Below, piece by piece: positions 9,975-19,359 of a DNA stretch of 64,000 nucleotides. The stretch is taken from positions 248,001 through 312,000 of the forward strand of contig CAMBSD010000001.1 of the NCBI GenBank assembly GCA_945870425.1, written 5' to 3'. Source of the stretch: Chitinophaga pinensis (GTDB taxonomy: Bacteria > Bacteroidota > Bacteroidia > UKL13-3). A program made the translations under genes and the position numbers. Numbering within the stretch: the first letter of the stretch is position 1; every line of letters starts with the position of its first letter. The notes beneath the pieces were generated by a model, which was given only the letters and a program-made list of their open reading frames with translations, was not told the DNA's origin and made no database searches.

Positions 9975-10196
9975 ATGTACTGGACACTCGAATTAGCTTC
10001 GTATTTGGACGATGCGCCATGGCCTGCTACCAAAGATGAATTGATAGATTATGCCATCCGCAGTGGTGCACCACTTGAGGTGATTGAAAATTTACAAGAA
10101 ATAGAAGACGATGGTGACCCGTTTGAAGGCATTGAAGAAATTTGGCCTGATTACCCAACCAACGAAGATTATTTTTACAACGAAGACGAATTGTAA
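9975..10196 (+). CDS. DUF2795-type small acidic protein
   Basis: 73-residue, very acidic protein opening MYWTLELASYLDDAPWPATK with a helical segment DELIDYAIRSGAPLEVIENL, the pattern of DUF2795 proteins widespread in Bacteroidota. The function is unknown. It has no signal peptide or membrane segment. A strong rho-independent terminator follows 5 bp after the stop, so it is a monocistronic or final gene. Confidence 0.82.
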   Translation: MYWTLELASYLDDAPWPATKDELIDYAIRSGAPLEVIENLQEIEDDGDPFEGIEEIWPDYPTNEDYFYNEDEL

Positions 10197-10200
10197 TAAA

Positions 10201-10228
10201 AAAGGAACTCATTTGAGTTCCTTTTTTT
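10201..10228 (+). terminator. Rho-independent terminator after the DUF2795 gene
   Basis: Perfect 11-bp stem AAAGGAACTCA/TGAGTTCCTTT with a TT centre, followed by a T run. It starts five bases after the stop codon at 10196. Confidence 0.88.
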
Positions 10229-10422
10229 GTTTATTGCCATTATGCCTATGTTGTGTATTATCATCAAACATTATAATCGAAATCACACAATATTTTTAGT
10301 TTTACTTATTAAGCTTTATGAAATAGTACTTGTGCATTTTTTTAAATATTATACAACTTACGATGTTGTTGATCACACCAACATTAGGCAGAAAACCTCA
10401 ATCGTGATAACAAAAAAAGCAA

Positions 10423-11415
10423 CTAACCAAAATTAATCTCAGTGCTATCGCCTATGTTCAAGCTTTGTTTCATGCCAATAAACAAGGCATCGTTGCCAAT
10501 AAGCGAATGGTCTAAGATGGCATGTTTTATTTGTGCATAAGGCCCAATGATAGATTCTTTTAATATCGCATAATCCAATATGGCATGATCTCCCACCGAC
10601 ACATTGGGTCCAATGATTGAATTTTTTATCTCGCAACCCTCGCCAATAAAAACAGGCGGAATAATGATGGTGTTTTCAAATTGGTATTTAGAGGTATCGT
10701 AGTTTAAACGATTTAGCAAAATGGAATTGGTTTCTAAAAGCACCTCTTTCTTGCCGCAATCATACCAATAATCCACATCAAAAGTTTTGAATTTAACACC
10801 TTCATTTATCATGCTCATCATGGCATCGGTTAGTGTAAACTCGTTATGGGTTTTCAGTTTTTGGCTGATATTGTTTTCTAAGGCTTCAAGCAGCTTTTCG
10901 CTTTCTTTTATTTTATATATTCCCACCAAGGCCAAATTGGTTTTGGGTATGGTTGGTTTTTCAACCATTCGGGTAATAAAACCTTCTTTGTCGAGCTCGG
11001 CTACTCCAAATTGTCTGGGGTCTTCTACTTTTTTTACACCCAATGCTGATGTGTCTGAATTTATAACCGATTGCAAATTTACATCCACAATGGTATCACC
11101 AAAAACCACCAATATTTCTTCGTTGTTTGGAATCAAATCTTTGGCTAACCAAATGGCGTGTCCCACGCCTTTTCCAGTGGTTTGAATAACAAAAGATGAT
11201 TTGATATGAGGATAATGGCCAGTGATGTACCTTTCGATTTTATCACCCATATAACCGATGATAAAAATAAAGTCGTTTATACCAGCATCTATCAAACTCT
11301 CAACTATATGAGCCAAAATAGGTTTTCCGGCAATAGGGATTAAAGCTTTGGGCTGTGTTTGTGCGTGTGTTCTTAAACGGGTACCAATCCCTGCTACGGG
11401 AATAATTGCTTTCAT
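10423..11415 (-). CDS. Sugar nucleotidyltransferase with left-handed beta-helix tail
   Basis: NDP-sugar pyrophosphorylase, which makes NDP-sugar from NTP and sugar-1-phosphate. The signature GIGTRLRTHAQTQPKAL is at residues 9-25, followed by GKPILAHIVESL and VVFGDTIVD (metal-binding Asp). From about residue 245 hexapeptide-like repeats (IIPPVFIGEGCEIKNSIIGP, then further turns) predict a left-handed beta-helix like that of RmlA-long or GlmU enzymes. Sugar specificity cannot be read from the sequence. No cell-envelope sugar gene is adjacent. Confidence 0.83.
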   Translation of the reverse strand: MKAIIPVAGIGTRLRTHAQTQPKALIPIAGKPILAHIVESLIDAGINDFIFIIGYMGDKIERYITGHYPHIKSSFVIQTTGKGVGHAIWLAKDLIPNNEEILVVFGDTIVDVNLQSVINSDTSALGVKKVEDPRQFGVAELDKEGFITRMVEKPTIPKTNLALVGIYKIKESEKLLEALENNISQKLKTHNEFTLTDAMMSMINEGVKFKTFDVDYWYDCGKKEVLLETNSILLNRLNYDTSKYQFENTIIIPPVFIGEGCEIKNSIIGPNVSVGDHAILDYAILKESIIGPYAQIKHAILDHSLIGNDALFIGMKQSLNIGDSTEINFG

Positions 11416-11579
11416 TAATCTGATTTAAAAAATGAAAATCAAAAATAGGGATTTGTTTAATACATTCAAGTTATATTTTTTGCATGATGCATAAGGCCTT
11501 GAAAAATTCAGGTATAAGTATTTAAAGAATTAGCTTTTATTTGTAAAATCATAAAACAAAAACCACTAATCTATAAGAT

Positions 11580-12851
11580 ATGCAAAGAGATACTGCCATT
11601 TTCGATTTAATTAAAAAAGAACAGCATCGCCAAGAACATGGCATTGAACTGATAGCTTCTGAAAATTTTACCAGCCCTCAGGTTATGGAGGCTATGGGAA
11701 GTGTATTGACCAACAAATATGCTGAAGGCCTTCCGGGCAAAAGGTATTATGGTGGATGTGAAGTGGTGGATGAAGTTGAAAACCTTGCTATTGATAGATT
11801 AAAAGAACTTTTTGGTGCCGCTTGGGCCAATGTGCAGCCACATAGTGGTGCGCAAGCCAATGCAGCCGTAATGCTTGGATGCTTAAACCCTGGTGATAAA
11901 ATTTTGGGTTTTGACTTGTCGCATGGCGGACATTTAACACATGGTTCTCCTGTTAATTTTTCAGGTAAATTGTACAAACCTAGTTTTTACGGTGTAGAGC
12001 AAGAAACAGGTTTGATTAACTGGGATAAAGTTGAAGAAACGGCTAAAAGAGAAATGCCTAAGTTAATTATCTGCGGTGCATCAGCCTATAGCCGCGATTG
12101 GGATTATGCCCGCTTGCGTGCCATTGCTGATTCAGTTGGTGCTTTGCTGATGGCTGATATCGCGCATCCTGCAGGTTTTATTGCTACAAAATTGCTTAAC
12201 AACCCTATACAACATTGCCATATTGTAACATCAACCACGCACAAAACATTGCGTGGTCCTAGAGGTGGTATCATCATGATGGGTAATGATTTTGAAAATC
12301 CATTTGGCCAAAAAACACCTAAAGGTGAATTGAAAATGATGAGTGCGGTGCTTGATGGATCTGTGTTTCCGGGTACACAAGGCGGTCCTTTGGAGCATGT
12401 GATTGCTGCAAAAGCAGTGGCATTTGGAGAGTGTTTGACGGATGATTACATAGCCTACATGAAGCAAGTAGGAGCCAATGCGCAAGCCATGGCAAAAGCA
12501 TTTGTTGGAAAAGGGTATAAAATTATTTCAGGAGGTACCGATAACCATTTGATGTTGATTGACCTAAGAAGCAAAAACCTTTCAGGTAAATTGGCTGAAA
12601 ACACTTTGATAAAAGCCGATATCACCATTAACAAAAACATGGTTCCTTTTGATGACAAGAGCCCATTTGTAACAAGCGGAATGCGCCTAGGTACTGCTGC
12701 TATTACCACGCGTGGTATGCTTGAAAGCGATATGGAGCAAATTGCAGATTATATTGACATTGTATTGATGAACCATGAAAATGAAAGCATCATTGCGGGT
12801 GTGAGAAAGAACGTTAATACTTGGATGGAAAAATTTCCATTGTATAAATAA
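11580..12851 (+). CDS. glyA: Serine hydroxymethyltransferase
   Basis: PLP enzyme that interconverts serine and glycine with tetrahydrofolate, feeding one-carbon metabolism. N-terminal [14 protein letters not shown], the GKRYYGGCE active-site loop and the PLP lysine Lys222 in [13 protein letters not shown] are all present. Length 423 is normal. A terminator follows at 12879. Confidence 0.97.
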   Translation: MQRDTAIFDLIKKEQHRQEHGIELIASENFTSPQVMEAMGSVLTNKYAEGLPGKRYYGGCEVVDEVENLAIDRLKELFGAAWANVQPHSGAQANAAVMLGCLNPGDKILGFDLSHGGHLTHGSPVNFSGKLYKPSFYGVEQETGLINWDKVEETAKREMPKLIICGASAYSRDWDYARLRAIADSVGALLMADIAHPAGFIATKLLNNPIQHCHIVTSTTHKTLRGPRGGIIMMGNDFENPFGQKTPKGELKMMSAVLDGSVFPGTQGGPLEHVIAAKAVAFGECLTDDYIAYMKQVGANAQAMAKAFVGKGYKIISGGTDNHLMLIDLRSKNLSGKLAENTLIKADITINKNMVPFDDKSPFVTSGMRLGTAAITTRGMLESDMEQIADYIDIVLMNHENESIIAGVRKNVNTWMEKFPLYK

Positions 12852-12878
12852 TTCTGTACTTAAAAAAGATATCATTTG

Positions 12879-12912
12879 AAAGCTGTAAGATAGATTTCTT
12901 GCAGCTTTTATC
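12879..12912 (+). terminator. Terminator-like hairpin after glyA
   Basis: Stem AAAGCTG/CAGCTTT at 12879-12885 and 12902-12908, with an inner AAGA/TCTT pairing in the loop. The T run is short, so this is a weak terminator or processing hairpin. Confidence 0.5.
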
Positions 12913-12926
12913 ATGTTAAAGAATCC

Positions 12927-13583
12927 ATGAAAAAAAAGTTATTGAGTTATTTGTATCCCATTACCCAAAAGGTAGAAACCCACAACAATGGGGTACTGGA
13001 GATAACTTATAACCAAGGCAAGAAAGTATTGGATAGTACCAATGCCAACTACTCTTATGGCTCTTTACAAAAAGTATTGAAATTTGGTTTGCAGCAAATT
13101 GACTTAGACCACACACGACATATATTGTTATTAGGTTTGGGCGGTGGTAGTGTTATAAAAACACTGCGCAACGAGTTTAAATACAACCATAAAATAACAG
13201 CTGTAGAGATTGATGATATTATCATTCAAATTGCTTTTAAAGAGTTTAATATTAAACCCAATGAAAAGCTTGAACTGGTGAATGATAATGCGCTTTTTTT
13301 TGTAAGGAAATCAAAGCAAAAATACGACCTCATCATCATCGATTTGTTTATAGACAATGCAGTTCCGAAAGATTTTTATGAGCCTGATTTTTGGAATAAT
13401 ATTTATAATATCACCTCCAAAGGAGGAAGTATATTGTTTAATGCATCAACGATAGAGCATATTCAGCATGAAATAGAAAAGCTAATTCCTATACTTAACA
13501 ATTTATTTTTTTTACAACAAATGAATAAAGTGGAAGGCTCAAACACCCTTATTTTAGGAACGAAGAAATCGGAAAGTTATTAA
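12927..13583 (+). CDS. Spermidine synthase-like Rossmann protein
   Basis: Belongs to the spermidine synthase/SAM-methyltransferase fold. The SAM-type loop LLLGLGGGSVIKTL is near residues 66-79, with the acidic residue of the nucleotide site in ITAVEID, and DLIIIDLFIDNAVP as motif II. At 218 residues it is short and lacks the complete N-terminal beta domain of true spermidine synthases, so the aminopropyltransferase reaction is not assured; Bacteroidota carry many such fused-MFS or stand-alone relatives of unknown substrate. No polyamine gene is nearby. Confidence 0.65.
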   Translation: MKKKLLSYLYPITQKVETHNNGVLEITYNQGKKVLDSTNANYSYGSLQKVLKFGLQQIDLDHTRHILLLGLGGGSVIKTLRNEFKYNHKITAVEIDDIIIQIAFKEFNIKPNEKLELVNDNALFFVRKSKQKYDLIIIDLFIDNAVPKDFYEPDFWNNIYNITSKGGSILFNASTIEHIQHEIEKLIPILNNLFFLQQMNKVEGSNTLILGTKKSESY

Positions 13584-13632
13584 GAAGAATTAATAATGCA
13601 TTTCCATTAACGCAGCAATTTTTTGGTTTTAT

Positions 13633-13705
13633 CGTCTTGGCGAGGTACGAAGCCATCTGTTTTATTGAGATTGCTTCATCCCGATAATCGGGATTCGCAA
13701 AGACG
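13633..13705. repeat. REP-like intergenic inverted repeat
   Basis: Imperfect long hairpin: CGTCTTGGCGAGG on the left pairs with TCGCAAAGACG on the right, and inside it ATCCCGAT-A-ATCGGGAT forms a second perfect stem at 13679-13695. The CGTC...GCGAGG...GACG type resembles intergenic repeats common in this phylum (from general knowledge, not searched). It lies between convergent genes. Confidence 0.65.
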
Positions 13706-13709
13706 CCTA

Positions 13710-13738
13710 ATACCGAAAATCGACTTCGTGATCGGTAT
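13710..13738. repeat. Second hairpin next to the REP-like element
   Basis: Perfect 7-bp arms ATACCGA/TCGGTAT separated by 15 bases, immediately after the 13633-13705 repeat. It is probably part of the same composite repeat and may serve as a transcript end for the convergent genes. Confidence 0.45.
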
Positions 13739-13785
13739 ACCATGGATAATGACATACATAAAATCTGCCAGAAAATGTTTTTGAA

Positions 13786-14028
13786 TTATTTCAACAAGCC
13801 AATCACTACAAATTTATCAAATACTTTCTCTGTATGTGGTGCATCTTTTAATTCATCCGTAAGATCCTGACCAGCCCAATGTTCATAATGTTTTCCATTG
13901 CGCCATAGTCTGCTTATTCCTACATCATAAATATGCCCTTTGTAGGCAACCCAAATTTCATCACGGTCTTGTCCATTTCTTAAGGCTAGTTGCGATTTGG
14001 TGTAAATGGGCAAATTTTGATCACTCAT
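13786..14028 (-). CDS. Cytochrome b5-like heme/steroid-binding domain protein
   Basis: 80 residues; the ATG at 14026-14028 is 2 bp past the asd stop and gives MSDQNLPIYTKSQLALRNGQ, a better start than the upstream one inside asd. LRNGQDRDEIWVAYKGHIYDV, a region around SRLWRNGKHYEHWAGQDLT and the tail match the cytochrome b5 fold, with HYEHWAGQDLT as the heme-loop segment. No membrane anchor or signal peptide is present, so it would be a soluble cytoplasmic protein. Whether it binds heme or a steroid-like ligand is unknown. It is probably co-transcribed with asd. Confidence 0.78.
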   Translation of the reverse strand: MSDQNLPIYTKSQLALRNGQDRDEIWVAYKGHIYDVGISRLWRNGKHYEHWAGQDLTDELKDAPHTEKVFDKFVVIGLLK

Positions 14029-14029
14029 T

Positions 14030-15019
14030 TTAAACCAATTTGTTTTTAACAAGGTATTCAGCAATCTGCACCGCATTGGTGGCTGCTCCTTTACGTAAGT
14101 TATCAGCTACGACCCACAGATTAAGAGTGTTTGCTTGCGATTCATCTCTACGAACTCGACCCACAAATACATCATCTTTGCCATCTGCATCCAATGGCAT
14201 AGGATAAATGAATTGAGCGATATCGTCTTTTAAAACGACTCCATTTGTTGAAGATAAGATTGAACGTACTTCTTCTAAATCGAAATCATTTTCAAATTCA
14301 ATATTGATGCTTTCGCTATGACCGCCTGTTGTGGGAATGCGCACGCATGTTGCTGTGAGAGCAATACTATCATCACGCATGATTTTTTTAGTTTCGTTCA
14401 CCATTTTCATTTCTTCTTTGGTGTAACCATTGTCAACAAAGACATCAATTTGAGGAATCACATTTTTATCAATACGGTATTTATATGCCATTACTCCAGA
14501 TACACCAGCCCTTTCGTTTTCCATTTGTTGAACCGCTTTAACCCCTGTGCCAGTTACACTCTGATAGGTGGATACCACGATGCGTTTGATTTTATATTTT
14601 AAATGAAGCGGATTTAATACCAACACCATTTGTATGGTTGAACAATTTGGATTTGCAATGATTAAATCCTCTTTAGTAATAGCATCTGCATTGATTTCTG
14701 GAACAACTAATTTTTTATCTTCCATCATGCGCCAAGCGGATGAATTATCAATCACAAAAGTGCCTACCTCTGCAAATTTTGGAGCCCATTCTAATGAGGT
14801 GCTTCCACCTGCTGAAAATAAAGCTATGGTTGGCTTTGCAGCTATTGCATCCGTCATGCTCTGAATCTTATATGAATTGCCTTTAAAAGTAATTTCTTTA
14901 CCAACAGATTTTTCAGAAGCTACTGGAATCAGCTCGCTGATAGGGAAATTTCTTTCCTCCAAAACTTTTAACATAACTCCACCTACTAAACCTGTTGCTC
15001 CGACTACTGCAATTTTCAT
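14030..15019 (-). CDS. asd: Aspartate-semialdehyde dehydrogenase
   Basis: Reduces aspartyl phosphate to aspartate semialdehyde, the branch point to lysine/DAP, threonine and methionine. NADP loop VVGATGLVGG at residues 5-14, the catalytic cysteine Cys126 in NPNCSTIQMV, and the substrate-binding stretch around RIPTTGGHSES are present. The 329-residue length is normal. It is divergent from the large lamin-tail gene with 36 bp between the starts. Confidence 0.95.
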   Translation of the reverse strand: MKIAVVGATGLVGGVMLKVLEERNFPISELIPVASEKSVGKEITFKGNSYKIQSMTDAIAAKPTIALFSAGGSTSLEWAPKFAEVGTFVIDNSSAWRMMEDKKLVVPEINADAITKEDLIIANPNCSTIQMVLVLNPLHLKYKIKRIVVSTYQSVTGTGVKAVQQMENERAGVSGVMAYKYRIDKNVIPQIDVFVDNGYTKEEMKMVNETKKIMRDDSIALTATCVRIPTTGGHSESINIEFENDFDLEEVRSILSSTNGVVLKDDIAQFIYPMPLDADGKDDVFVGRVRRDESQANTLNLWVVADNLRKGAATNAVQIAEYLVKNKLV

Positions 15020-15055
15020 AATCTTTTTTTATTTTCCGCAAATAAAACCATTGCT

Positions 15056-18000
15056 ATGCGTTTAGTAAAATACTTTTCCGTTTTACTGATAATTTTATGC
15101 AGTAATTTTTGCCAATCCCAAATATTGGATGATTTTGATGATGGCAATTTCACCGACAATCCCACATGGATAGGCGATGATAGTTTGTTTCAAGTGAATG
15201 GACTTGGACAGCTTCAAAGTAAAGGCTCAGCAAACATTGGGAAAGATATTTATTTGGCAACTCAATCATATTTTTTGAAAGGAAGCGAATGGAATTTTTT
15301 AGTAAGATTTAATTTAAGTCCAAGTACACAAAATTTTTGCAGGTTTTATTTGTTAAGTGATTCAAGCAATCTTAAAGCATCTACCAACAATGCCTATTAT
15401 GTTCAGTTTGGAGGTATTACTGGAAACAATGATAGCATTCAATTTGTGAAGCAGGTTGGTACAAACCGCACTATATTGATAGGGGGTAGGAGAGGAACGG
15501 TTTCTAAATCAAACAATTTATTAAGATTGAAAATGCTCAGAGATAGTCTTGGTTTCTGGCAAATGTTTTCAGACACCTTGGGTGCTGATGATTATGCGTT
15601 AGAAGGATCGGTATTTGATTCAACGTTTATAGTCTCAAATTATATGGGGTTGTGGGCGAAATACACTACCACAAATGCTAACAATTATTATTTGGATGAT
15701 GTGTATGTAGGACCTATTAGAACAGACATTGAGCCTCCTCAATTATTGAAAGTAAGTTTTTTATCGGATCATCAAATTTATTTATTGTTTAATGAAAAGC
15801 TTGATAATATATCATCCACACAACTATCGAATTATTTAGTTGACAATGGCTTGGGAAAGCCAATTTCAGCTATTGCAGACCCTGATAATGTGAATGCTAT
15901 ATTATTGATTTTTGCTCAATCATTTGAAAATGGTAAAAGCTATATACTTTCATTAGCAAATATTAAAGACCGATTTAATAATCAAATGCCATCTAAGAAT
16001 GTTGAGTTGTTGTATTATGTAACACAAAAACATGATGTTTTAATAACTGAAATTTTCCCTGACCCATCACCATCTGTGGGTCTTCCAGATGCTGAGTTTA
16101 TTGAAATTTATAACCATTCTAAGTTTGCTATCAATTTGAATAATTGGAGTGTTTCTGACCCAAGCACAACAAGTAATTTACCTGATGCTGTTATTAAACC
16201 AGATTCATTTATTGTATTTTGTGCATTGAGTAATGAGAGTAAATTTTCATCTTATGGCAAAACCATAGGCTTATCTGCATTTCCTTCTCTAAATAATGAC
16301 AGTGATTCAATTCTATTAAAGGATGATATAGGCAAGTTGATTCATCTAGTGAACTATAATACATCTTGGTATAAAGATGCCAGTAAAAAGGATGGTGGTT
16401 GGACATTAGAAATGTTCAATCCATTTTCAATATGCCTTGATGGAGACAATTGGCAAGGCTCTCAAGCAGCGCAGGGAGGTACACCAGGCAAATACAATTC
16501 TACTTTTAAGAACCACCCTGATACCACGCGACCAGGTATCAAAAGTCTTGAACCAATAGACTCATTGCAATTGTTAGTTGTGTTCGATTCCAAGATGGAT
16601 GAAATTTCATTACAACTGTCATCAGTAAAGTTGAATGGCGTATCTGTATCATCAAAACAAATTATAGGACAAAGAAAAGACAGCATGATGCTGGTTTTGA
16701 CTTCAGCATTATTAAGAGATAATATATACCTGCTTAGCTTTGATACCTTGAAAAATTGTTTGGGAAATGCATCTATAAATATTAGTAAGTCTTTTGTTTT
16801 TATTCCACAAACAACGGATGTTAAACAAAACGATATCATTATTACTGAAGTGTTTGCTAATCCTAAACCTGTTGGTCTGCTTCCAAATGCCGAGTGGATT
16901 GAATTGCATAACAGAAGTAAAAATATTGTTCGACTTAATAATTGGAAACTTAAGAAAGGAAATATAAGCTATACTTTTCCAAATACCATTCTTTATCCAG
17001 ATAGTTATGTGGTGGTGTGTGATGCTAATGACCAACAAAGTTTGAGCGCCTTGGCTAATGTGATTACAATGAATAATTTTCCTTCTTTGGCATTGGATGA
17101 CGAACTTACTTTACTGAATGAACAGAATTTTATTATACATAATCTTTCTTATAAAAATGATTGGATGAATGATAAGTTAAAACAAAGTGCTGCATGGAGT
17201 TTGGAAATCATAGATGTAAATAACCCCTGCATGGGAGAAGGCAATTGGGGGGCTTCAATCAATCCAAAAGGAGCAACGCCAGGTAAGATAAACAGTTTAC
17301 ATACATACAACCCTGATAAGTCGGAATTGAAATTACTCAGAGCCTATCCTATTGATAACAAAACATTGGTTTTGGTTTTCGATAAAACACTCGATAGTCT
17401 TTCAAGTAATGCATACACACATTATTGGTTTAATAACCAAAATAAGGGCATCTCATATCATCATTTTATAGATAATTCACTTTCCCGAATTGAGTTGCAA
17501 ATGAGTGATAGTTTTCTTTCAAATACTACTTATCGTGTTCGCATAGATAGCTTAGCTGATTGTGCAAATAATTTTTCTATTGATAGAAATTATGCTGATT
17601 TTGGACTATCAGAAAAAGCAGATTCAAATGATTTACATATCAATGAAGTATTGTTTAATCCAAGTTCTTTAGGCGCTGATTTTGTTGAGTTATACAATAG
17701 CAGCAATAAGTTTATTGATTTGAAAAACTATCTTATTTGTAATACGGATGAACGAGATTCAATCAATCAGTTTAATGCCTTTGGAACTGATTATTGGCAA
17801 ATACATCCGAAACAATTTTTAGTTTTGACTGATAGTAAAGACAAAATTTTGTCGAATCATTCTGTGGCTTTTCTTGATCAGATAATTGAAGTGAAAACAA
17901 TGCCTTCATACAATGATGATGCGGGTACTGTTTTGCTGAGCGATTTGAATGGAGGGCAAATCGAGAAATTCATCTATGACGATAAGATGCATTTTGCTTT

Positions 18001-18466
18001 GATTGAAAACAAAGAAGCTGTAAGTCTTGAACGTATTAATCCTTTCAGGCCTGTGAATGATAGAAGCAATTGGACTTCATCTTCAGCAAGTGCAAATTAT
18101 GCTACCCCTACCACTCGTAATTCACAGTATTTTGAAATTTCTCAAAATGGCTCTACATTATCTATTCAACCAGAAGTTTTCAGCCCTAATGGAGACGGCT
18201 ACCATGATGTGGTAAATTTCAACTACCAGTTTAGTGAAACGGGAAATGTAGCCAAACTTGAAATTTACAATAGCAGTGGTTTGTTAGTAAAAACACTGTT
18301 TAAAAATGAATTGCTCGGTTCTTCTGGAACCTACTCTTGGAATGGTATTGACGAGCATGGTAATGTACCCGCTTACGGAATTTACATCGCCAATTTTGAA
18401 GTATTTAGTATAAACGGAGAAAGCCAAACGTATCGTAAAACCTTTGTTTTAGGAGGAAAGCTTTAA
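15056..18466 (+). CDS. Secreted lamin-tail-domain surface protein with gliding-type C-terminus
   Basis: 1136 residues with an N-terminal signal peptide (hydrophobic segment ending near FCQSQ). After an N-terminal sandwich-like domain (about 25-220), three repeats of an SbsA-like Ig domain plus a lamin tail domain follow; the LTD starts are about residue 325 (VLITEIFPDPSP), 592 (IIITEVFANPKP) and 858 (LHINEVLFNPSS). The C-terminus (VFSPNGDGYHDV at about 1041) is a FlgD/CHU_C-like Ig domain typical of T9SS-exported gliding-associated proteins. The function is unknown; adhesion or extracellular nucleic-acid/polymer binding is a guess. Its end overlaps the convergent SDR gene by 4 bp. Confidence 0.8.
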   Translation: MRLVKYFSVLLIILCSNFCQSQILDDFDDGNFTDNPTWIGDDSLFQVNGLGQLQSKGSANIGKDIYLATQSYFLKGSEWNFLVRFNLSPSTQNFCRFYLLSDSSNLKASTNNAYYVQFGGITGNNDSIQFVKQVGTNRTILIGGRRGTVSKSNNLLRLKMLRDSLGFWQMFSDTLGADDYALEGSVFDSTFIVSNYMGLWAKYTTTNANNYYLDDVYVGPIRTDIEPPQLLKVSFLSDHQIYLLFNEKLDNISSTQLSNYLVDNGLGKPISAIADPDNVNAILLIFAQSFENGKSYILSLANIKDRFNNQMPSKNVELLYYVTQKHDVLITEIFPDPSPSVGLPDAEFIEIYNHSKFAINLNNWSVSDPSTTSNLPDAVIKPDSFIVFCALSNESKFSSYGKTIGLSAFPSLNNDSDSILLKDDIGKLIHLVNYNTSWYKDASKKDGGWTLEMFNPFSICLDGDNWQGSQAAQGGTPGKYNSTFKNHPDTTRPGIKSLEPIDSLQLLVVFDSKMDEISLQLSSVKLNGVSVSSKQIIGQRKDSMMLVLTSALLRDNIYLLSFDTLKNCLGNASINISKSFVFIPQTTDVKQNDIIITEVFANPKPVGLLPNAEWIELHNRSKNIVRLNNWKLKKGNISYTFPNTILYPDSYVVVCDANDQQSLSALANVITMNNFPSLALDDELTLLNEQNFIIHNLSYKNDWMNDKLKQSAAWSLEIIDVNNPCMGEGNWGASINPKGATPGKINSLHTYNPDKSELKLLRAYPIDNKTLVLVFDKTLDSLSSNAYTHYWFNNQNKGISYHHFIDNSLSRIELQMSDSFLSNTTYRVRIDSLADCANNFSIDRNYADFGLSEKADSNDLHINEVLFNPSSLGADFVELYNSSNKFIDLKNYLICNTDERDSINQFNAFGTDYWQIHPKQFLVLTDSKDKILSNHSVAFLDQIIEVKTMPSYNDDAGTVLLSDLNGGQIEKFIYDDKMHFALIENKEAVSLERINPFRPVNDRSNWTSSSASANYATPTTRNSQYFEISQNGSTLSIQPEVFSPNGDGYHDVVNFNYQFSETGNVAKLEIYNSSGLLVKTLFKNELLGSSGTYSWNGIDEHGNVPAYGIYIANFEVFSINGESQTYRKTFVLGGKL

Positions 18467-19158
18467 GCCTTTGGTCCTTTGGGTTGAAGAGGTCTTATTT
18501 CAAGATTGACCGTATGGAAATTGTCAGGCATTTCTATTGCTTGGATAATGGCCAATGCAACATCATGGGGCATCAGCATATAATCATGAGGCTTGATGCC
18601 TGGGCTGTTTCTAAAAAAATCAGTTTTGGTTGAACCTGGATAGATGCAAGTAACTTTGATTCTATAATCACGCACTTCTCTAAATAAAGATTCGCTTAGG
18701 CCTTTCACAGCCCATTTTGTTGCACAATAGGCAGATACTTGCGGCATACCCTCTAAAGCAGCTGTAGAAGCAATATTGATAATATGTCCAAATTGATTTT
18801 TTTTCATAGAAGGCAATGCCATTTTGCAGCAATGAAATATACCACTCACATTAGTTTGATACATTTCATCCCATTGTTCAATACTCATGTCCTCAAGCAT
18901 TCCAAAATAGCCTAAACCTGCATTGTTTAGCAATATGTCAATCCGATTATGTATATCCAATATTTGTTTAAAAGCATATTCAACCTTTTCAAAATACCTA
19001 ACATCACTTTCAATGAAGGTATAGTTGGAGTGATTAATTACATTATTTCTTCCTAAACCATAAACGATGGCCCCTTTTTCAAGCAATTGAAGGCAGGTTT
19101 CATAGCCTATACCTTTGCCAACTCCTGTTACTACGGTAATTTTATTTTGTAAATCCAC
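18463..19158 (-). CDS. Short-chain dehydrogenase/reductase
   Basis: Classical SDR oxidoreductase with TGVGKGIG at the N-terminus, NNAG motif, and the active-site Ser-Tyr-Lys (IASTAALEG and YCATK). Starts at GTG (19156-19158). The 231-residue length fits the classical subfamily; the substrate cannot be told. It does not look like a second FabG because the C-terminal region diverges (YPGSTKTDFF). It converges with the lamin-tail gene. Confidence 0.85.
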   Translation of the reverse strand: MDLQNKITVVTGVGKGIGYETCLQLLEKGAIVYGLGRNNVINHSNYTFIESDVRYFEKVEYAFKQILDIHNRIDILLNNAGLGYFGMLEDMSIEQWDEMYQTNVSGIFHCCKMALPSMKKNQFGHIINIASTAALEGMPQVSAYCATKWAVKGLSESLFREVRDYRIKVTCIYPGSTKTDFFRNSPGIKPHDYMLMPHDVALAIIQAIEMPDNFHTVNLEIRPLQPKGPKA

Positions 19159-19359
19159 GAGGCCAATATAGGTAAAAACCCAAAAGCGTTGTTATTTATC
19201 AATCCTTTTGAATTCTATTTTGATTACTGTATTGGTTTATTATTGATACAAACTAGTCTTTTTGCTCCCATTTTGAAACGATTTTTTCTTCTGTGACTCT
19301 TATGATTTATCCCCAAACTGAGACAGCCTCTTTTTTATTATCAAGCTTAATTAAACTGA

